Position numbers and translations under genes: made by a program | The notes under the pieces: model-generated | Told to the model about the DNA's origin: nothing | Database searches by the model: none | Seen by the model: only the letters and a program-made list of their open reading frames with translations | Shown here: positions 33,163 to 41,062 of the stretch, in pieces | Layout: each line of letters begins with the position of its first letter | Position numbering within the stretch: the first letter of the stretch is position 1 | Source of the DNA: DASYXZ01 sp035934315 | GTDB lineage: Bacteria; Acidobacteriota; Terriglobia; UBA7540 | Reading direction: 5' to 3' | NCBI GenBank assembly: GCA_035934315.1 | Contig: DASYXZ010000019.1 | Coordinates: 1 to 46,975, forward strand | Length of the DNA stretch: 46,975 nt

Positions 33163-34518
33163 TCAGGGTAACCGCGAACCGACGGCGCGGCCGGCAAAAC
33201 TTTCCAGGTCAATCCGCCTTTCGAACAACGTTCGTTTGACGGCGCCGACGAGGAATAATGAACCAGTCACCAGCACGACGTCTTGCGCAGAACTCTCCCG
33301 GCAGGCGCGATCGAGAGCTTGGGCGGGATCGGGCTCGACAACGACTCGCTGCGGACGATATCGCGCCTCCGCCAGAATTTCCTCGGGCGTGGCAGCGCGA
33401 GCCTGTTCCGGCTGAGTGAGATACAAGTCATCGGTGAGAGGAAAAAGGATCTTGCTTATTTCTCCAATAGCTTTTTCGCGCATGGAGGCGTAAACAAGCC
33501 GCAAATAGCGGCCCGGCCAGAGTGCCGGGGCCTCGGCGGCAATCTCGCGGGCCGCGGCAGGGTTGTGAGCGCCGTCCACAACCACGAGAGGATGCTCGCA
33601 AATAACTTCCAAACGGCCGGGCCAGGATGTGGTGCGCAGACCTTCGATAATTGCGCCGCGCGGTATTTTGAAGCCTTCCTTATTAAGTTGCCAGGCCGCC
33701 GCCACTGCGGCGGCCGCGTTTTTTATTTGGAAACTTCCCATCAAGGGCGAGATGAGTCCAGGGAATTGCTCGCCCTCCAATTTGAGGTCAAAGCCATACC
33801 GCCCGTCGAGGTTGTGGACATTGGAAATGGGGGTGTCCCGCGGAACTTCGATGAGTGGTGCTTTGAACTCGTTCGCCCGCCCGCGAATCACCTCAGCCGC
33901 TTCCGGAAGTTCGCAAGCCGATATTACCGGACGGTGCGGTTTGATGATGCCGGCTTTTTCCCACGCGATGGCGGCATAGGTGTTTCCGAGGAATGTCTGG
34001 TGATCAAAATCAACGTTGGTAATCACGGCCACGCGCGGCTCAGTGACGTTTGTCGCATCCAGTCGGCCGCCCATGCCCACTTCGAGCACGGCAAAATCGA
34101 TTCCCACCCGCGCGAAATACAAAAAAGCGGCCGCCGTAAGGAATTCAAAAAAGCTTGGGCGATGCGCCAACATCTCTCGATCGAGGAGGCCCTCAACGGT
34201 TTGCCATACTTCCGTGAAGAAGATTGCGAAGTCGCTGTCAGAAATGTCGCGGCCGTCAATCTTGATTCTTTCGTTCACGCGAACCAGATGCGGCGAAGTA
34301 TAGAGACCGGTTTTATAGCCAGCGCTGGACAAAATGGCCGCCAGCATGGCTGACGTTGAACCTTTGCCATTGGTCCCGGCTACGATGGCCGTGGGATATT
34401 TTGAGTGGGGATTTCCCAAGGACGCAATGATTTTTCGGATGGTCACGAGATCGAATTTGACTCCGCGCATTTCCTGCCCGAGGTCGTTGAGCGCGTTCAA
34501 ACATTCTGTGTAATTCAT
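33163..34518 (-). CDS. folC: Folylpolyglutamate synthase / dihydrofolate synthase
   Basis: 451 residues. Adds glutamate to folates (and possibly to dihydropteroate). P-loop GTNGKGST at 48-55; the domain 1 motif GRDISDSDFAIFF and the strongly conserved FDHQTFLGNTYAAIAWEKAG (about 165-185) are present; the C-terminal Mur-ligase-like domain starts near 300 (VDGAHNPAAAREIA). Start at 34518 is chosen as AGGAATCCAA is just before ATG; longer frames have no homology. It follows accD by 116 bases, a neighbourhood seen in many bacteria. Confidence 0.95.
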   Translation of the reverse strand: MNYTECLNALNDLGQEMRGVKFDLVTIRKIIASLGNPHSKYPTAIVAGTNGKGSTSAMLAAILSSAGYKTGLYTSPHLVRVNERIKIDGRDISDSDFAIFFTEVWQTVEGLLDREMLAHRPSFFEFLTAAAFLYFARVGIDFAVLEVGMGGRLDATNVTEPRVAVITNVDFDHQTFLGNTYAAIAWEKAGIIKPHRPVISACELPEAAEVIRGRANEFKAPLIEVPRDTPISNVHNLDGRYGFDLKLEGEQFPGLISPLMGSFQIKNAAAAVAAAWQLNKEGFKIPRGAIIEGLRTTSWPGRLEVICEHPLVVVDGAHNPAAAREIAAEAPALWPGRYLRLVYASMREKAIGEISKILFPLTDDLYLTQPEQARAATPEEILAEARYRPQRVVVEPDPAQALDRACRESSAQDVVLVTGSLFLVGAVKRTLFERRIDLESFAGRAVGSRLP

Positions 34519-34634
34519 TTGGATTCCTGCTTGGGCATCATGGGTGGAGCGAAAACTCCAATTCGTTTTTTCCGTTCCAGCCGCACGATGTATTTCTTCA
34601 TTCAATATTTCAGAATCGGTCTATTCAACTGTCC

Positions 34635-35486
34635 TCAAGGCTCATAGGCCCTCAAAAGCGTGAGCGTACGGGCGAGGTAAGCTTTCAAGTCTTTGCGCGA
34701 AACGATGGCATCCAACATGCCGTGCGCCAGAAGAAACTCCGAACTCTGAAACCCCTCGGGGAGTTTTTGTTTGATGGTTTGCTCAATCACCCTTGGTCCG
34801 GCAAACCCAATTAGCGCCCCCGGCTCTGCGATATTCAAATCTCCCAGCATGGCGTAGCTGGCCGTGACGCCGCCCGTCGTAGGATCGGTGAGTACGGAAA
34901 TGTAAGGTTTGGCCACTTCGTCCATTCGCGCCAGCGCGGCGCTGATTTTGGCCATTTGCATCAAACTGATTGCGCCCTCCATCATGCGCGCCCCGCCCGA
35001 ACACGATACAATGACCAGCGGGTATTTCTGATCGATGCAGCGGTCGATGGCGCGGGTAATTTTTTCGCCCACCACGGCCCCCATGCTTCCGCCCACAAAT
35101 TGGAATTCCATGGCGCAGATGATCACCGGCTTGCCTTCAAGCTCTCCCTCACCCGTGATGAGAGCGTCTTTCAAACCTGTTTCCTGCTCGGCTTTTTCCA
35201 AACGCGCGCGGTAACTCTTGGTATCCTTAAACCCCAGTGGGTCGGTTGAGGCGAGGCCGGCGTCGTGCTCAAGATATTGCCCGTTGTCAAAAAGCATTTC
35301 CAGGCGCGACCGGGCGCTCATCTTGAAATGATGGTTGCATTTGGGACAGCATTGGAAGTTGGCTTCCAGATCTTTTTTCCAAAGAATTTGTTTGCAGCCT
35401 TCGCACTTGATCCACAATCCTTCGGTTTGGACGCGCTTCTCCCGCGTCGTTTCAAGCGGCTTTTTTTGTTTGCGAAACCAGGCCAT
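34635..35486 (-). CDS. accD: Acetyl-CoA carboxylase carboxyltransferase subunit beta
   Basis: 283 residues. Makes malonyl-CoA with AccA. N-terminal zinc finger with CEGC (about 29-32) and CCPKC (about 47-51); the crotonase-like core follows, with VVSCSGGARMMEGAISLMQM and SVLTDPTTGGVTASYAMLGD. This is the fatty-acid AccD; accA is not in the window. A second, unlinked carboxyltransferase is at 24874-26424. The upstream region 35487-35630 has repeated TTGAATCATT. Confidence 0.96.
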   Translation of the reverse strand: MAWFRKQKKPLETTREKRVQTEGLWIKCEGCKQILWKKDLEANFQCCPKCNHHFKMSARSRLEMLFDNGQYLEHDAGLASTDPLGFKDTKSYRARLEKAEQETGLKDALITGEGELEGKPVIICAMEFQFVGGSMGAVVGEKITRAIDRCIDQKYPLVIVSCSGGARMMEGAISLMQMAKISAALARMDEVAKPYISVLTDPTTGGVTASYAMLGDLNIAEPGALIGFAGPRVIEQTIKQKLPEGFQSSEFLLAHGMLDAIVSRKDLKAYLARTLTLLRAYEP

Positions 35487-35627
35487 AAGGTTATTGAATC
35501 ATTGATTTATTGAATAATTGAATCATTCCGCCGCTATTGAGGGAAAAGACTGAGCTTGAATACAGAGTCTGCCTTGCGAGCTCCGAATTTCGATTTTGCC
35601 TTTGCGATAGCTCAAACGCCAAAACGC

Positions 35628-36167
35628 TCAATATTCTATCCCTCGCTGGGCAAAAATGCCTTTCTGATAAGGATGCTTGATCTCGCGCATTTCCGTCACC
35701 AGGTCGGCGCACTCCACTATCGAAGGGTGGGCGTTCCGGCCGGTAAGAATCACATGAACCATTTCCGGTTTTTGGCGCAGGGCGTCCACCACCGCTTCGG
35801 GGTCCAGCATCTTGTAGCTGATAGCGTAATTGATTTCGTCCAGGATAACCATATCGTACTCTTCGCTCCTGATTTTTTTCGCGGCAAACTGCCATGCTTC
35901 TTCAACCAGGCGAACATCTTCCGGGTCGGGTTTCTCCGCGCCGATTTTCACAAACCCGCGGCCCATCGGAAGAATTTCAAATCTCGCGTCACCGAGCATC
36001 TTGGCCGCATCCAGCTCGCCATAATGCCACGAGCCTTTGATGAATTGTACCATCAGCACCTTCATTCCCTGCCCGACGGCGCGGAACGCGGTGCCCAGCG
36101 CCGCGGTGGTTTTGCCCTTCCCGGGGCCAGTGTGAACGATAATCAATCCGTGTCGGGTTTCCGCCAA
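35628..36167 (-). CDS. cobO: Cob(I)yrinic acid a,c-diamide adenosyltransferase
   Basis: 179 residues. Adenosylates corrinoids in B12 synthesis or salvage. The P-loop GPGKGKTT is at 14-21; QGMKVLMVQFIKGSWHYGE and YDMVILDEINYAI are CobO blocks, and GRNAHPSIVECADLVTEM is the typical C-terminal motif. The frame is open far upstream; a TTG start at 36167 is chosen because GAGGTG lies just before it and it gives the normal family length. No other B12 gene is near. It follows rlmH by 26 bases. Confidence 0.9.
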   Translation of the reverse strand: MAETRHGLIIVHTGPGKGKTTAALGTAFRAVGQGMKVLMVQFIKGSWHYGELDAAKMLGDARFEILPMGRGFVKIGAEKPDPEDVRLVEEAWQFAAKKIRSEEYDMVILDEINYAISYKMLDPEAVVDALRQKPEMVHVILTGRNAHPSIVECADLVTEMREIKHPYQKGIFAQRGIEY

Positions 36168-36193
36168 GCTCACCTCTAAACGTGTTGAGCGAA

Positions 36194-36658
36194 TCACCTC
36201 GCGTAAGGATAACCGCGCAGAATGGTGAATCCGCGATAAATCTGCTCCAGAAGCAATGCGCGAGCCCAATCGCGCGTGAGGGTCATCCTCGATAGCGCCA
36301 AAAGAAGGTTGGCTTGTTTCCGGAAAGCCTCGGAAAATCCGTCCGGCCCTCCCACCACAAAAGCCACCTCGCGGGTTCCGCGCAGAGCTTTCTCGCCCAG
36401 CCATTCGGCGAACTCTTCTGACGTCCATTCGCGACCCCGTCCATCAAGAAAAACCTTGTAACTTCCGCGTAGTTTTTCCAGCAAGTGGCTTTCGGTTGGG
36501 GTAAGCGCTTTTCCCTTTCCATCACCCGGGGATTTCGCGGGCGGGAGTTCTTCCACCACGATTTCACCAAAATGCGCAATGCGGCTCCGGAATTCGGCAT
36601 GCACGGCGCGCAAGTTCGCGTCCTTCGTTTTGCCTTCGCAAATAATACGGATCCGCAT
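36194..36658 (-). CDS. rlmH: 23S rRNA pseudouridine-1915 N3-methyltransferase
   Basis: 154 residues. SPOUT-family SAM-dependent methylation in helix 69 of 23S rRNA. Key motifs: VGGPDGFSEAFRKQA (about 102-116) forms the knotted SAM site, LSRMTLTRDWARALLLEQIYR follows, and the protein ends with GYPYAR, in line with the strongly conserved HPYH end of the family (H changed to Y and R here). RlmH genes usually lie by rsfS-nadD-obg, as here, though a regulator gene sits between. Confidence 0.94.
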   Translation of the reverse strand: MRIRIICEGKTKDANLRAVHAEFRSRIAHFGEIVVEELPPAKSPGDGKGKALTPTESHLLEKLRGSYKVFLDGRGREWTSEEFAEWLGEKALRGTREVAFVVGGPDGFSEAFRKQANLLLALSRMTLTRDWARALLLEQIYRGFTILRGYPYAR

Positions 36659-36666
36659 GTGGCCCT

Positions 36667-37623
36667 TCAGTCAAGGTGATATCGTTTTCGCTTTTCCAAA
36701 AGAGTCTTTCGGCTGATCCCAAGAATCGCAGCGGCCTCGGATTTCCGTCCCCCTGTTGCCTTCAACACGCCGCGAATGTGATCGCTTTCCATTTCTGCAA
36801 GCGTAACTTTTCGCTCACTTGCGCCGCCCGCGGACCGTGCGATAAAAGCAGGAAGATGCTCGCGTTCAATTTTGTCGTTCTGTGACTCCACCAGCGCGCG
36901 CTCAATTATATTTCTCAACTCCCGCACATTCCCCGGAAAATCGAATTGTTCCAGGGCGCGCAGAGCCTCGGGAGCGAGCCCTCGCGCCGGGGAGCGATGG
37001 CGGGGAGCGAGGCGGTCCAGAAAATATACCGCAAGAGGGCGAATGTCACCCCGCCTGTCGCGGAGCGGCGGCAGGGTTACGGGAATCACGCTCAACCGGA
37101 AATAGAAGTCTTCGCGAAATGAACCATCCGCGACTGCGCGCGATAGGTCTGCGGCCGTCAGCGCGATGATGCGCGCTTGGAGTCTTTGCGTAGCCGTCCC
37201 ACCCAACCGCTCAAAGGTTCGCTCGTCCACCACGCGCAAGAGCTTGGCCTGCATCGCGGGGGTCAGCGCCGCCACTTCATCCAGCACCACGGTGCCTCGG
37301 CCCGCCAATTCCAATCGCCCCTCCTTCACCGAGGTCGCTCCGGTGAAGGCGCCGCGTTCATGACCGAACAACTCGCTCTCAATCAGAGCCTCGGGCAAAG
37401 TGGAGCAATCGATTTTCAACAAAGGCTCGGAGCGGTTCGGGCCGAGGTAATGAATTATTCCTGCCAGGAGATCCTTACCCGTTCCACTTTCCCCGGCAAT
37501 GAGCAGGGTGGAGGATGTCGCGGCCAGCTTGCAAGCCAGTTCGCGGATTCTTTCGCTCGCCGGGTCCTCGCCCACCCAGACGGGCGCGAGAGTATTGTTT
37601 TTAATGGCGTGAGTCGCTTTCAT
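36667..37623 (-). CDS. Sigma-54-dependent activator (AAA+ plus Fis-type HTH), no receiver
   Basis: 318 residues from ATG 37623 (347 from a Met at 37710, which overlaps rsfS by 49 bases). It activates sigma-54 promoters. The AAA+ domain has Walker A GESGTGKD, the sigma-54 contact loop GAFTGA and Walker B TVVLDEVAAL; the end is a Fis-type HTH (about the last 45 residues, KATGGRKSEAAAILGISRK). The N-terminal 45 residues show no receiver, GAF or PAS domain, so control must come from another protein, expression level, or the small N-terminus. No Shine-Dalgarno is seen at either start. It sits 9 bases after... rlmH on the same strand, between rsfS and rlmH. Confidence 0.92.
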   Translation of the reverse strand: MKATHAIKNNTLAPVWVGEDPASERIRELACKLAATSSTLLIAGESGTGKDLLAGIIHYLGPNRSEPLLKIDCSTLPEALIESELFGHERGAFTGATSVKEGRLELAGRGTVVLDEVAALTPAMQAKLLRVVDERTFERLGGTATQRLQARIIALTAADLSRAVADGSFREDFYFRLSVIPVTLPPLRDRRGDIRPLAVYFLDRLAPRHRSPARGLAPEALRALEQFDFPGNVRELRNIIERALVESQNDKIEREHLPAFIARSAGGASERKVTLAEMESDHIRGVLKATGGRKSEAAAILGISRKTLLEKRKRYHLD

Positions 37624-37661
37624 TCGAAGTTCGGACAGAGGCCCCCAGCGATACCCGCCCT

Positions 37662-38015
37662 CTATTGGGCTATATCTTCCGGCGCGGATTCGCGGGACGC
37701 TGTTTTCCATAAGCGGGTCAAATCATAAAAATTCCGGGCCCGATCGGAAAAAATATGCACCACAAATTGCAGATAATCGAGCAGAATCCACTCCGCCTGC
37801 ATATAGCCCTCCACGTGAGTCGGAGACAAGCCGGATTTCTTCAAGTCCTCCATGATCCCGTCGCAAATGGCCTGCGTATGACGCGTGGAAGTCCCGCTGC
37901 AAACCAGAAAATAGTCGGTGAAAGCGCAAAGCCCTTCCAGATTTAAAATGTCCAGATTCACCGCCTTCTTGTTCCGGGCAGCGAGCACGGCTTCCCGCAG
38001 GTGTGGAGTCATCAT
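37662..38015 (-). CDS. rsfS: Ribosomal silencing factor RsfS
   Basis: 117 residues. Binds L14 and blocks subunit joining in poor growth conditions. Conserved motifs: LNLEGLCAFTDYFLVCSGTSTRHTQAI (about 26-52; the D-Y-F-x-V-x-SG block) and WILLDYLQFVVHIFSDRARNFYDL (about 76-100). The ATG overlaps the nadD stop (ATGA), so the two are translationally coupled. The last 49 bases may overlap the longer form of the sigma-54 activator. Confidence 0.95.
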   Translation of the reverse strand: MMTPHLREAVLAARNKKAVNLDILNLEGLCAFTDYFLVCSGTSTRHTQAICDGIMEDLKKSGLSPTHVEGYMQAEWILLDYLQFVVHIFSDRARNFYDLTRLWKTASRESAPEDIAQ

Positions 38016-38683
38016 TGAGTTTTGGCGATCCTGCCGGGGCGGTACAAACCCTCCTTCCGTATGTATTCTTCCACAAGCGGCGGAACAAGGCCAGCTACCC
38101 GGCGCCCCGCGTAGATGCTGGCGCGGATTTTGTGGGAAGCGGCGGGAACATCCAATCCGCGCAGGATGTGCAGAGTACTTTCTCGTAAAGGAATCGTATC
38201 CGGCACCCGCTTGCTTTTTCCCTGCCGGAGAAGGCTGGGCGGCACGATGCGGCTGAAGTGGGTGTTGGAAAAACCGGGCCTCGAAACCACGATGAAATCG
38301 ACGAGATCCAACAAACGTTGATACTCCTTCCAGTGGGGAAGGTCGAGAAAGGCGTCCAGACCGAGAAGAAAATAAAGATGATCCTTCGACCCAAGCGACC
38401 GCTTCACTCTTTCAGTCGTGGTGATGGAGTAATGCAATCGTCCGTCCGCCTTGGGCGCTTCAAGCAGCGAGGGAACAAATCCCGGCTTGCCCGCACAGGC
38501 AAGCGTGACCATCGAAAAACGATGATGAAATGCCGTGAGATGGTTGGTTGGTTTGTGGGGCGGGTTGCCTGAGGGGATAAAGAGGATTTTATCCAGACGG
38601 AACTTGCGCGCGGCTGCTTGCGCGGCGCGAAGGTGCCCCGCATGGATAGGATCGAACGTTCCACCGAAAAGAGCGATGTTCAA
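38012..38683 (-). CDS. nadD: Nicotinate-nucleotide adenylyltransferase
   Basis: 223 residues. Makes NaAD from NaMN and ATP in NAD synthesis. GGTFDPIHAGHL (8-19) is the nucleotidyltransferase motif. The second motif, usually ISSTxIR, reads AASHKIR here (near residue 187), an uncommon form. The gene follows obg by 13 bases and overlaps rsfS by 4. Confidence 0.95.
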   Translation of the reverse strand: MNIALFGGTFDPIHAGHLRAAQAAARKFRLDKILFIPSGNPPHKPTNHLTAFHHRFSMVTLACAGKPGFVPSLLEAPKADGRLHYSITTTERVKRSLGSKDHLYFLLGLDAFLDLPHWKEYQRLLDLVDFIVVSRPGFSNTHFSRIVPPSLLRQGKSKRVPDTIPLRESTLHILRGLDVPAASHKIRASIYAGRRVAGLVPPLVEEYIRKEGLYRPGRIAKTQ

Positions 38684-38696
38684 TAGGTGATAAGTC

Positions 38697-39740
38697 CTAG
38701 GACTGATGTACCGGTGTCAACTCTGGAAGAGTGGAGGGCCGGGGGATTTGTTCGAGCATCGCCCAGACCGCATTCTTTAAATCTTCCAACCCTTCTCCTG
38801 TCACGGCGGAAATTTCATAAAGTTGCCTGCCCTGTTTGCGGCAGAATTTCCGTAATGCTTTCAGTCGATCGCCCTTGCCTGCTGCGTCAACACGCGTGGC
38901 GACCAGCAACATTGGTTTTTGGGCGAGCAAGCCGCTGAAACTTTCGAGTTCCTGCAGGATGACGTTGTAATCTTCCACCGGATCGCGCCCTGACTCTTCC
39001 GCCACGTCAATCATGTGGAGCAGCAGGCGCGTACGCTCAATATGCTTGAGAAATCGGATGCCGAGGCCCCTGCCTTCGTGAGCGCCGGCAATCAAGCCAG
39101 GGATGTCCGCCATCACAAATGACCGGTCCGAATCGAGGCCCACCACGCCCAGTTGTGGTTCGAGCGTCGTAAACGGGTAGTCGGCGATTTTGGGGCGCGC
39201 TGAACTAAGCCTTGAAATCAAAGTTGATTTGCCAACATTGGGGAAACCGACCAACCCCACGTCCGCCAGCAGTTTGAGTTCGAGTTTCAAGGTTCGGACC
39301 TGGCCGGGCCTGCCGTGCTCGGCCTTGCGCGGAGCCTGATGCGTGGAGGTTGCAAAATGCGCGTTGCCCCGGCCTCCGTGTCCGCCTTTCGCGGCCAGTA
39401 CGCGTTGGCCCGGCGCATCAAAATCCCATAACCTTTCGCCCGATTCCTCGTCGTAGACCATAGTCCCAACCGGCAATTGGATGAGCAGGTCGCCCCCGTC
39501 CCGCCCGTGACAATTGGAGCCTTCGCCGTGGCGTCCGCGCTCGGCGGAAAAATCACGCTTGTAGCGAAACTTCAGCAGCGTGTTCAAGTGGTCGGAGCTT
39601 TCAAGGTATATATTGCCGCCCCGGCCGCCATCCCCGCCGCTGGGGCCGCCGCGAGGCACAAACTTTTCCCGCCGAAACGCCACGCAGCCGTTTCCGCCGT
39701 CGCCACCTGCTATACGAAGTTTGGATTCGTCGATGAACAC
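38697..39740 (-). CDS. obg: GTPase ObgE/CgtA
   Basis: 347 residues. Essential GTPase for 50S assembly and stress response. The N-terminal Obg domain (1-157) is rich in Gly (GGDGGNGCVAFRREKFVPRG, then GGDGGRGGNI); the GTPase follows: G1 GFPNVGKST (about 166), G3 DIPGLIAGA, G4-like VATRVDAAG near 295. It lacks the extra C-terminal Obg domain. It is 198 bases after rpmA; a double-hairpin repeat lies in that gap. Confidence 0.96.
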   Translation of the reverse strand: MFIDESKLRIAGGDGGNGCVAFRREKFVPRGGPSGGDGGRGGNIYLESSDHLNTLLKFRYKRDFSAERGRHGEGSNCHGRDGGDLLIQLPVGTMVYDEESGERLWDFDAPGQRVLAAKGGHGGRGNAHFATSTHQAPRKAEHGRPGQVRTLKLELKLLADVGLVGFPNVGKSTLISRLSSARPKIADYPFTTLEPQLGVVGLDSDRSFVMADIPGLIAGAHEGRGLGIRFLKHIERTRLLLHMIDVAEESGRDPVEDYNVILQELESFSGLLAQKPMLLVATRVDAAGKGDRLKALRKFCRKQGRQLYEISAVTGEGLEDLKNAVWAMLEQIPRPSTLPELTPVHQS

Positions 39741-39888
39741 AGAAAAACCAGAGATCAGGAATTTAGGATTGGGGTCGGGGAATAAGTCATGGGCGGTTCA
39801 AGGTCAGCGGATTTCTGCGCAGTTTGCAGTTGCTCTTAAATTTCGCCTATGCCGGGTGAGGAAGAAATTTCCTTGATTGAACCAGAGC
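39741..39888. other. Spacer between rpmA and obg
   Basis: About 150 bases with no gene; holds the leader of obg and abuts the double-hairpin repeat. Confidence 0.5.
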
Positions 39889-39940
39889 AGTAGCGCCGGG
39901 CTCTAGCCCGGCACGTGCCGCCCCAAAGGGCGGCGCTACT
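39889..39940. repeat. Double-hairpin palindromic element at the 3' end of rpmA
   Basis: Outer inverted repeat AGTAGCGCC/GGCGCTACT encloses two hairpins: GCCGGGCT/AGCCCGGC and GCCGCCC-(CAAA)-GGGCGGC, joined by ACGT. The outer arm overlaps the rpmA stop codon by 2 bases. The same layout recurs at 40669-40737 with changed sequence, so this is a dispersed intergenic repeat family, perhaps serving as a terminator or mRNA stabiliser. Confidence 0.8.
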
Positions 39941-40202
39941 AGCTTGCTGATGGATCGAGAATGTGGACGAAGCGTCCGCGATTGCCCTTGTCCTCAAACT
40001 TCACCACGCCGGTAATTTTGGCAAACAGAGTGTCGTCCTTGCCCATCCCGACGTTATCACCCGCCTTCAATTTTGTTCCGCGTTGGCGCACCAGAATGGA
40101 TCCGCCGGGAACCAACTGCCCATCAAACCGCTTGACGCCCAATCGCTGCGCGTTGGAATCGCGTCCGTTGCGTGAACTGCCCAACCCTTTCTTGTGTGCC
40201 AT
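39939..40202 (-). CDS. rpmA: 50S ribosomal protein L27
   Basis: 87 residues. MAHKKGLGSSRNGRDSNAQR is the L27 start, with no N-terminal extension, and VPGGSILVRQRGTKLKAGDN the core. It follows rplU by 41 bases in the rplU-rpmA-obg unit. A palindromic element covers the stop codon. Confidence 0.97.
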   Translation of the reverse strand: MAHKKGLGSSRNGRDSNAQRLGVKRFDGQLVPGGSILVRQRGTKLKAGDNVGMGKDDTLFAKITGVVKFEDKGNRGRFVHILDPSAS

Positions 40203-40243
40203 GAAAAATCCTTTTTATGCGATGGACACGCAACCGGATATTT

Positions 40244-40555
40244 CTACGCGGTTACGATGTCCTGGATTTGGACTTCGCTGTATGACTGGCGATGTCCCGC
40301 GGTGCGGCGGTATTGCTTTTTGCGCTTCACCTTAAACACACGAATTTTGGCGGCGCGGTCATTGTGCAGAATGGTACCCGTCACTTTGGCGTTCTCCACC
40401 AAAGGCGCGCCGACGTTCAGAGTCTCTTTTCGCACCGCGAACACGTGGTTGAATTCCACGCGTGAGCCCTCCGGCGCCGGAAGTTTTTCCACGCGAATGA
40501 CGTCTCCGGGAGACACTTTGTATTGTTTCCCACCCGATTGAAATATTGCGTACAT
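40244..40555 (-). CDS. rplU: 50S ribosomal protein L21
   Basis: 103 residues. MYAIFQSGGKQYKVSPGDVI is the L21 start and the KVKRKKQYRRTAGHRQSYSE motif binds 23S rRNA; both are intact. First gene of the unit that goes on to cobO. GGGAAGGTCAACTA precedes ATG at 40555, and a near-consensus promoter lies 35-64 bases upstream. Confidence 0.97.
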   Translation of the reverse strand: MYAIFQSGGKQYKVSPGDVIRVEKLPAPEGSRVEFNHVFAVRKETLNVGAPLVENAKVTGTILHNDRAAKIRVFKVKRKKQYRRTAGHRQSYSEVQIQDIVTA

Positions 40556-40589
40556 TAGTTGACCTTCCCTTTATGTTGTTGAGTTATTG

Positions 40590-40619
40590 ATTATACAGGC
40601 GGTTCTGGAGTTGTGTCAA
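40590..40619 (-). promoter_or_regulatory. Housekeeping promoter of rplU-rpmA-obg
   Basis: On the minus strand TTGACA is followed by 18 bases and a perfect TATAAT, 34 bases before the rplU start codon. The best promoter seen in the window and typical of a sigma-70-type housekeeping gene. Confidence 0.88.
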
Positions 40620-40623
40620 CGTA

Positions 40624-40645
40624 TTGCGCCGGGTTTGCGCCGGGT
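40624..40645. repeat. Perfect 11-base tandem repeat
   Basis: TTGCGCCGGGT occurs twice head to tail just upstream of the rplU -35 box (40614-40619). It may be a short slippage duplication or a pair of binding sites. Confidence 0.6.
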
Positions 40646-40668
40646 GGTAGCGGGTCACTTTGCCCTCC

Positions 40669-40737
40669 TGTAGCGCCGATCTTTAGATGGGCACTTTGAA
40701 TTTCTTTGACTTGCCGACCTGAAGGGCGGGGCTATAG
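40669..40737. repeat. Second, degenerate double-hairpin element
   Basis: The same layout as 39889-39940: TAGCGCCG, a hairpin (GATCTTTAGAT), then GGCA, a 20-base spacer, TGCCG, a hairpin (CCTGAAGG) and GGGGCTATA. Several arm bases no longer pair, so the copy is decayed. It lies in the rplU/TPR divergent region. Confidence 0.65.
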
Positions 40738-41062
40738 AAGACGAGCCCACTCCCCGGCGGATGGGATTGGAGTGGTCCGCGGATGATCACTTTATCCATG
40801 CCGCGCCCGGTGAGGGAGACCCTGACATCGTTGCCATCGAGGGGTTATTGCCATCAGGCCATGAAGAATAAATCATTTTCCTTGCTCCGGTAATCCAGGT
40901 GATACAGCAGAACCATTGGGAATTGAGAAACAATTTGAAATTCCCATCACATACGATTATGTGTGATAAATTAACTCACTCCATCGCCGAAGATTTCAAT
41001 TCATTGGACTGTTGAGTGATGATAAAAGTAGTCGTGAACCAGGAACTCGTCAAACGACTCTC
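40738..41062. other. Intergenic region upstream of the exported TPR gene
   Basis: No intact gene. On the minus strand a frame from 40844 to 40683 reads as protein-like sequence (DVRVSLTGRGMDKVIIRG and PLQSHPPGSGLVFY) and is cut by stops upstream, so it may be a gene remnant. The plus strand holds inverted repeats at 40918-40945 and 40948-40963 and presumably the TPR gene promoter. Confidence 0.4.
40948..40963 (+). promoter_or_regulatory. Inverted repeat CACATA-N4-TATGTG, candidate operator
   Basis: A perfect 6-base inverted repeat with a 4-base centre, 100 bases before the TPR gene start. Just upstream GGGAATT and AATTCCC (40918-40924, 40939-40945) form another inverted repeat. The site could bind a dimeric regulator. 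Confidence 0.35.

Noticed and set aside
33283..34353. 356-codon plus-strand frame opposite folC
   Set aside because: Complement of the well-supported folC gene.
34519..34605. A 28-codon frame between accD and folC that begins MKKYIVRLERKKR and ends on the folC start (ATGA)
   Set aside because: Its first residues recall some transposase N-termini, but it has no ribosome site, is too short and stops at once; chance is more likely.
35487..35627. AT-rich repeated TTGAATCATT units between accD and cobO
   Set aside because: Looks like short slippage-type intergenic sequence; too few and irregular for a CRISPR or iteron array.
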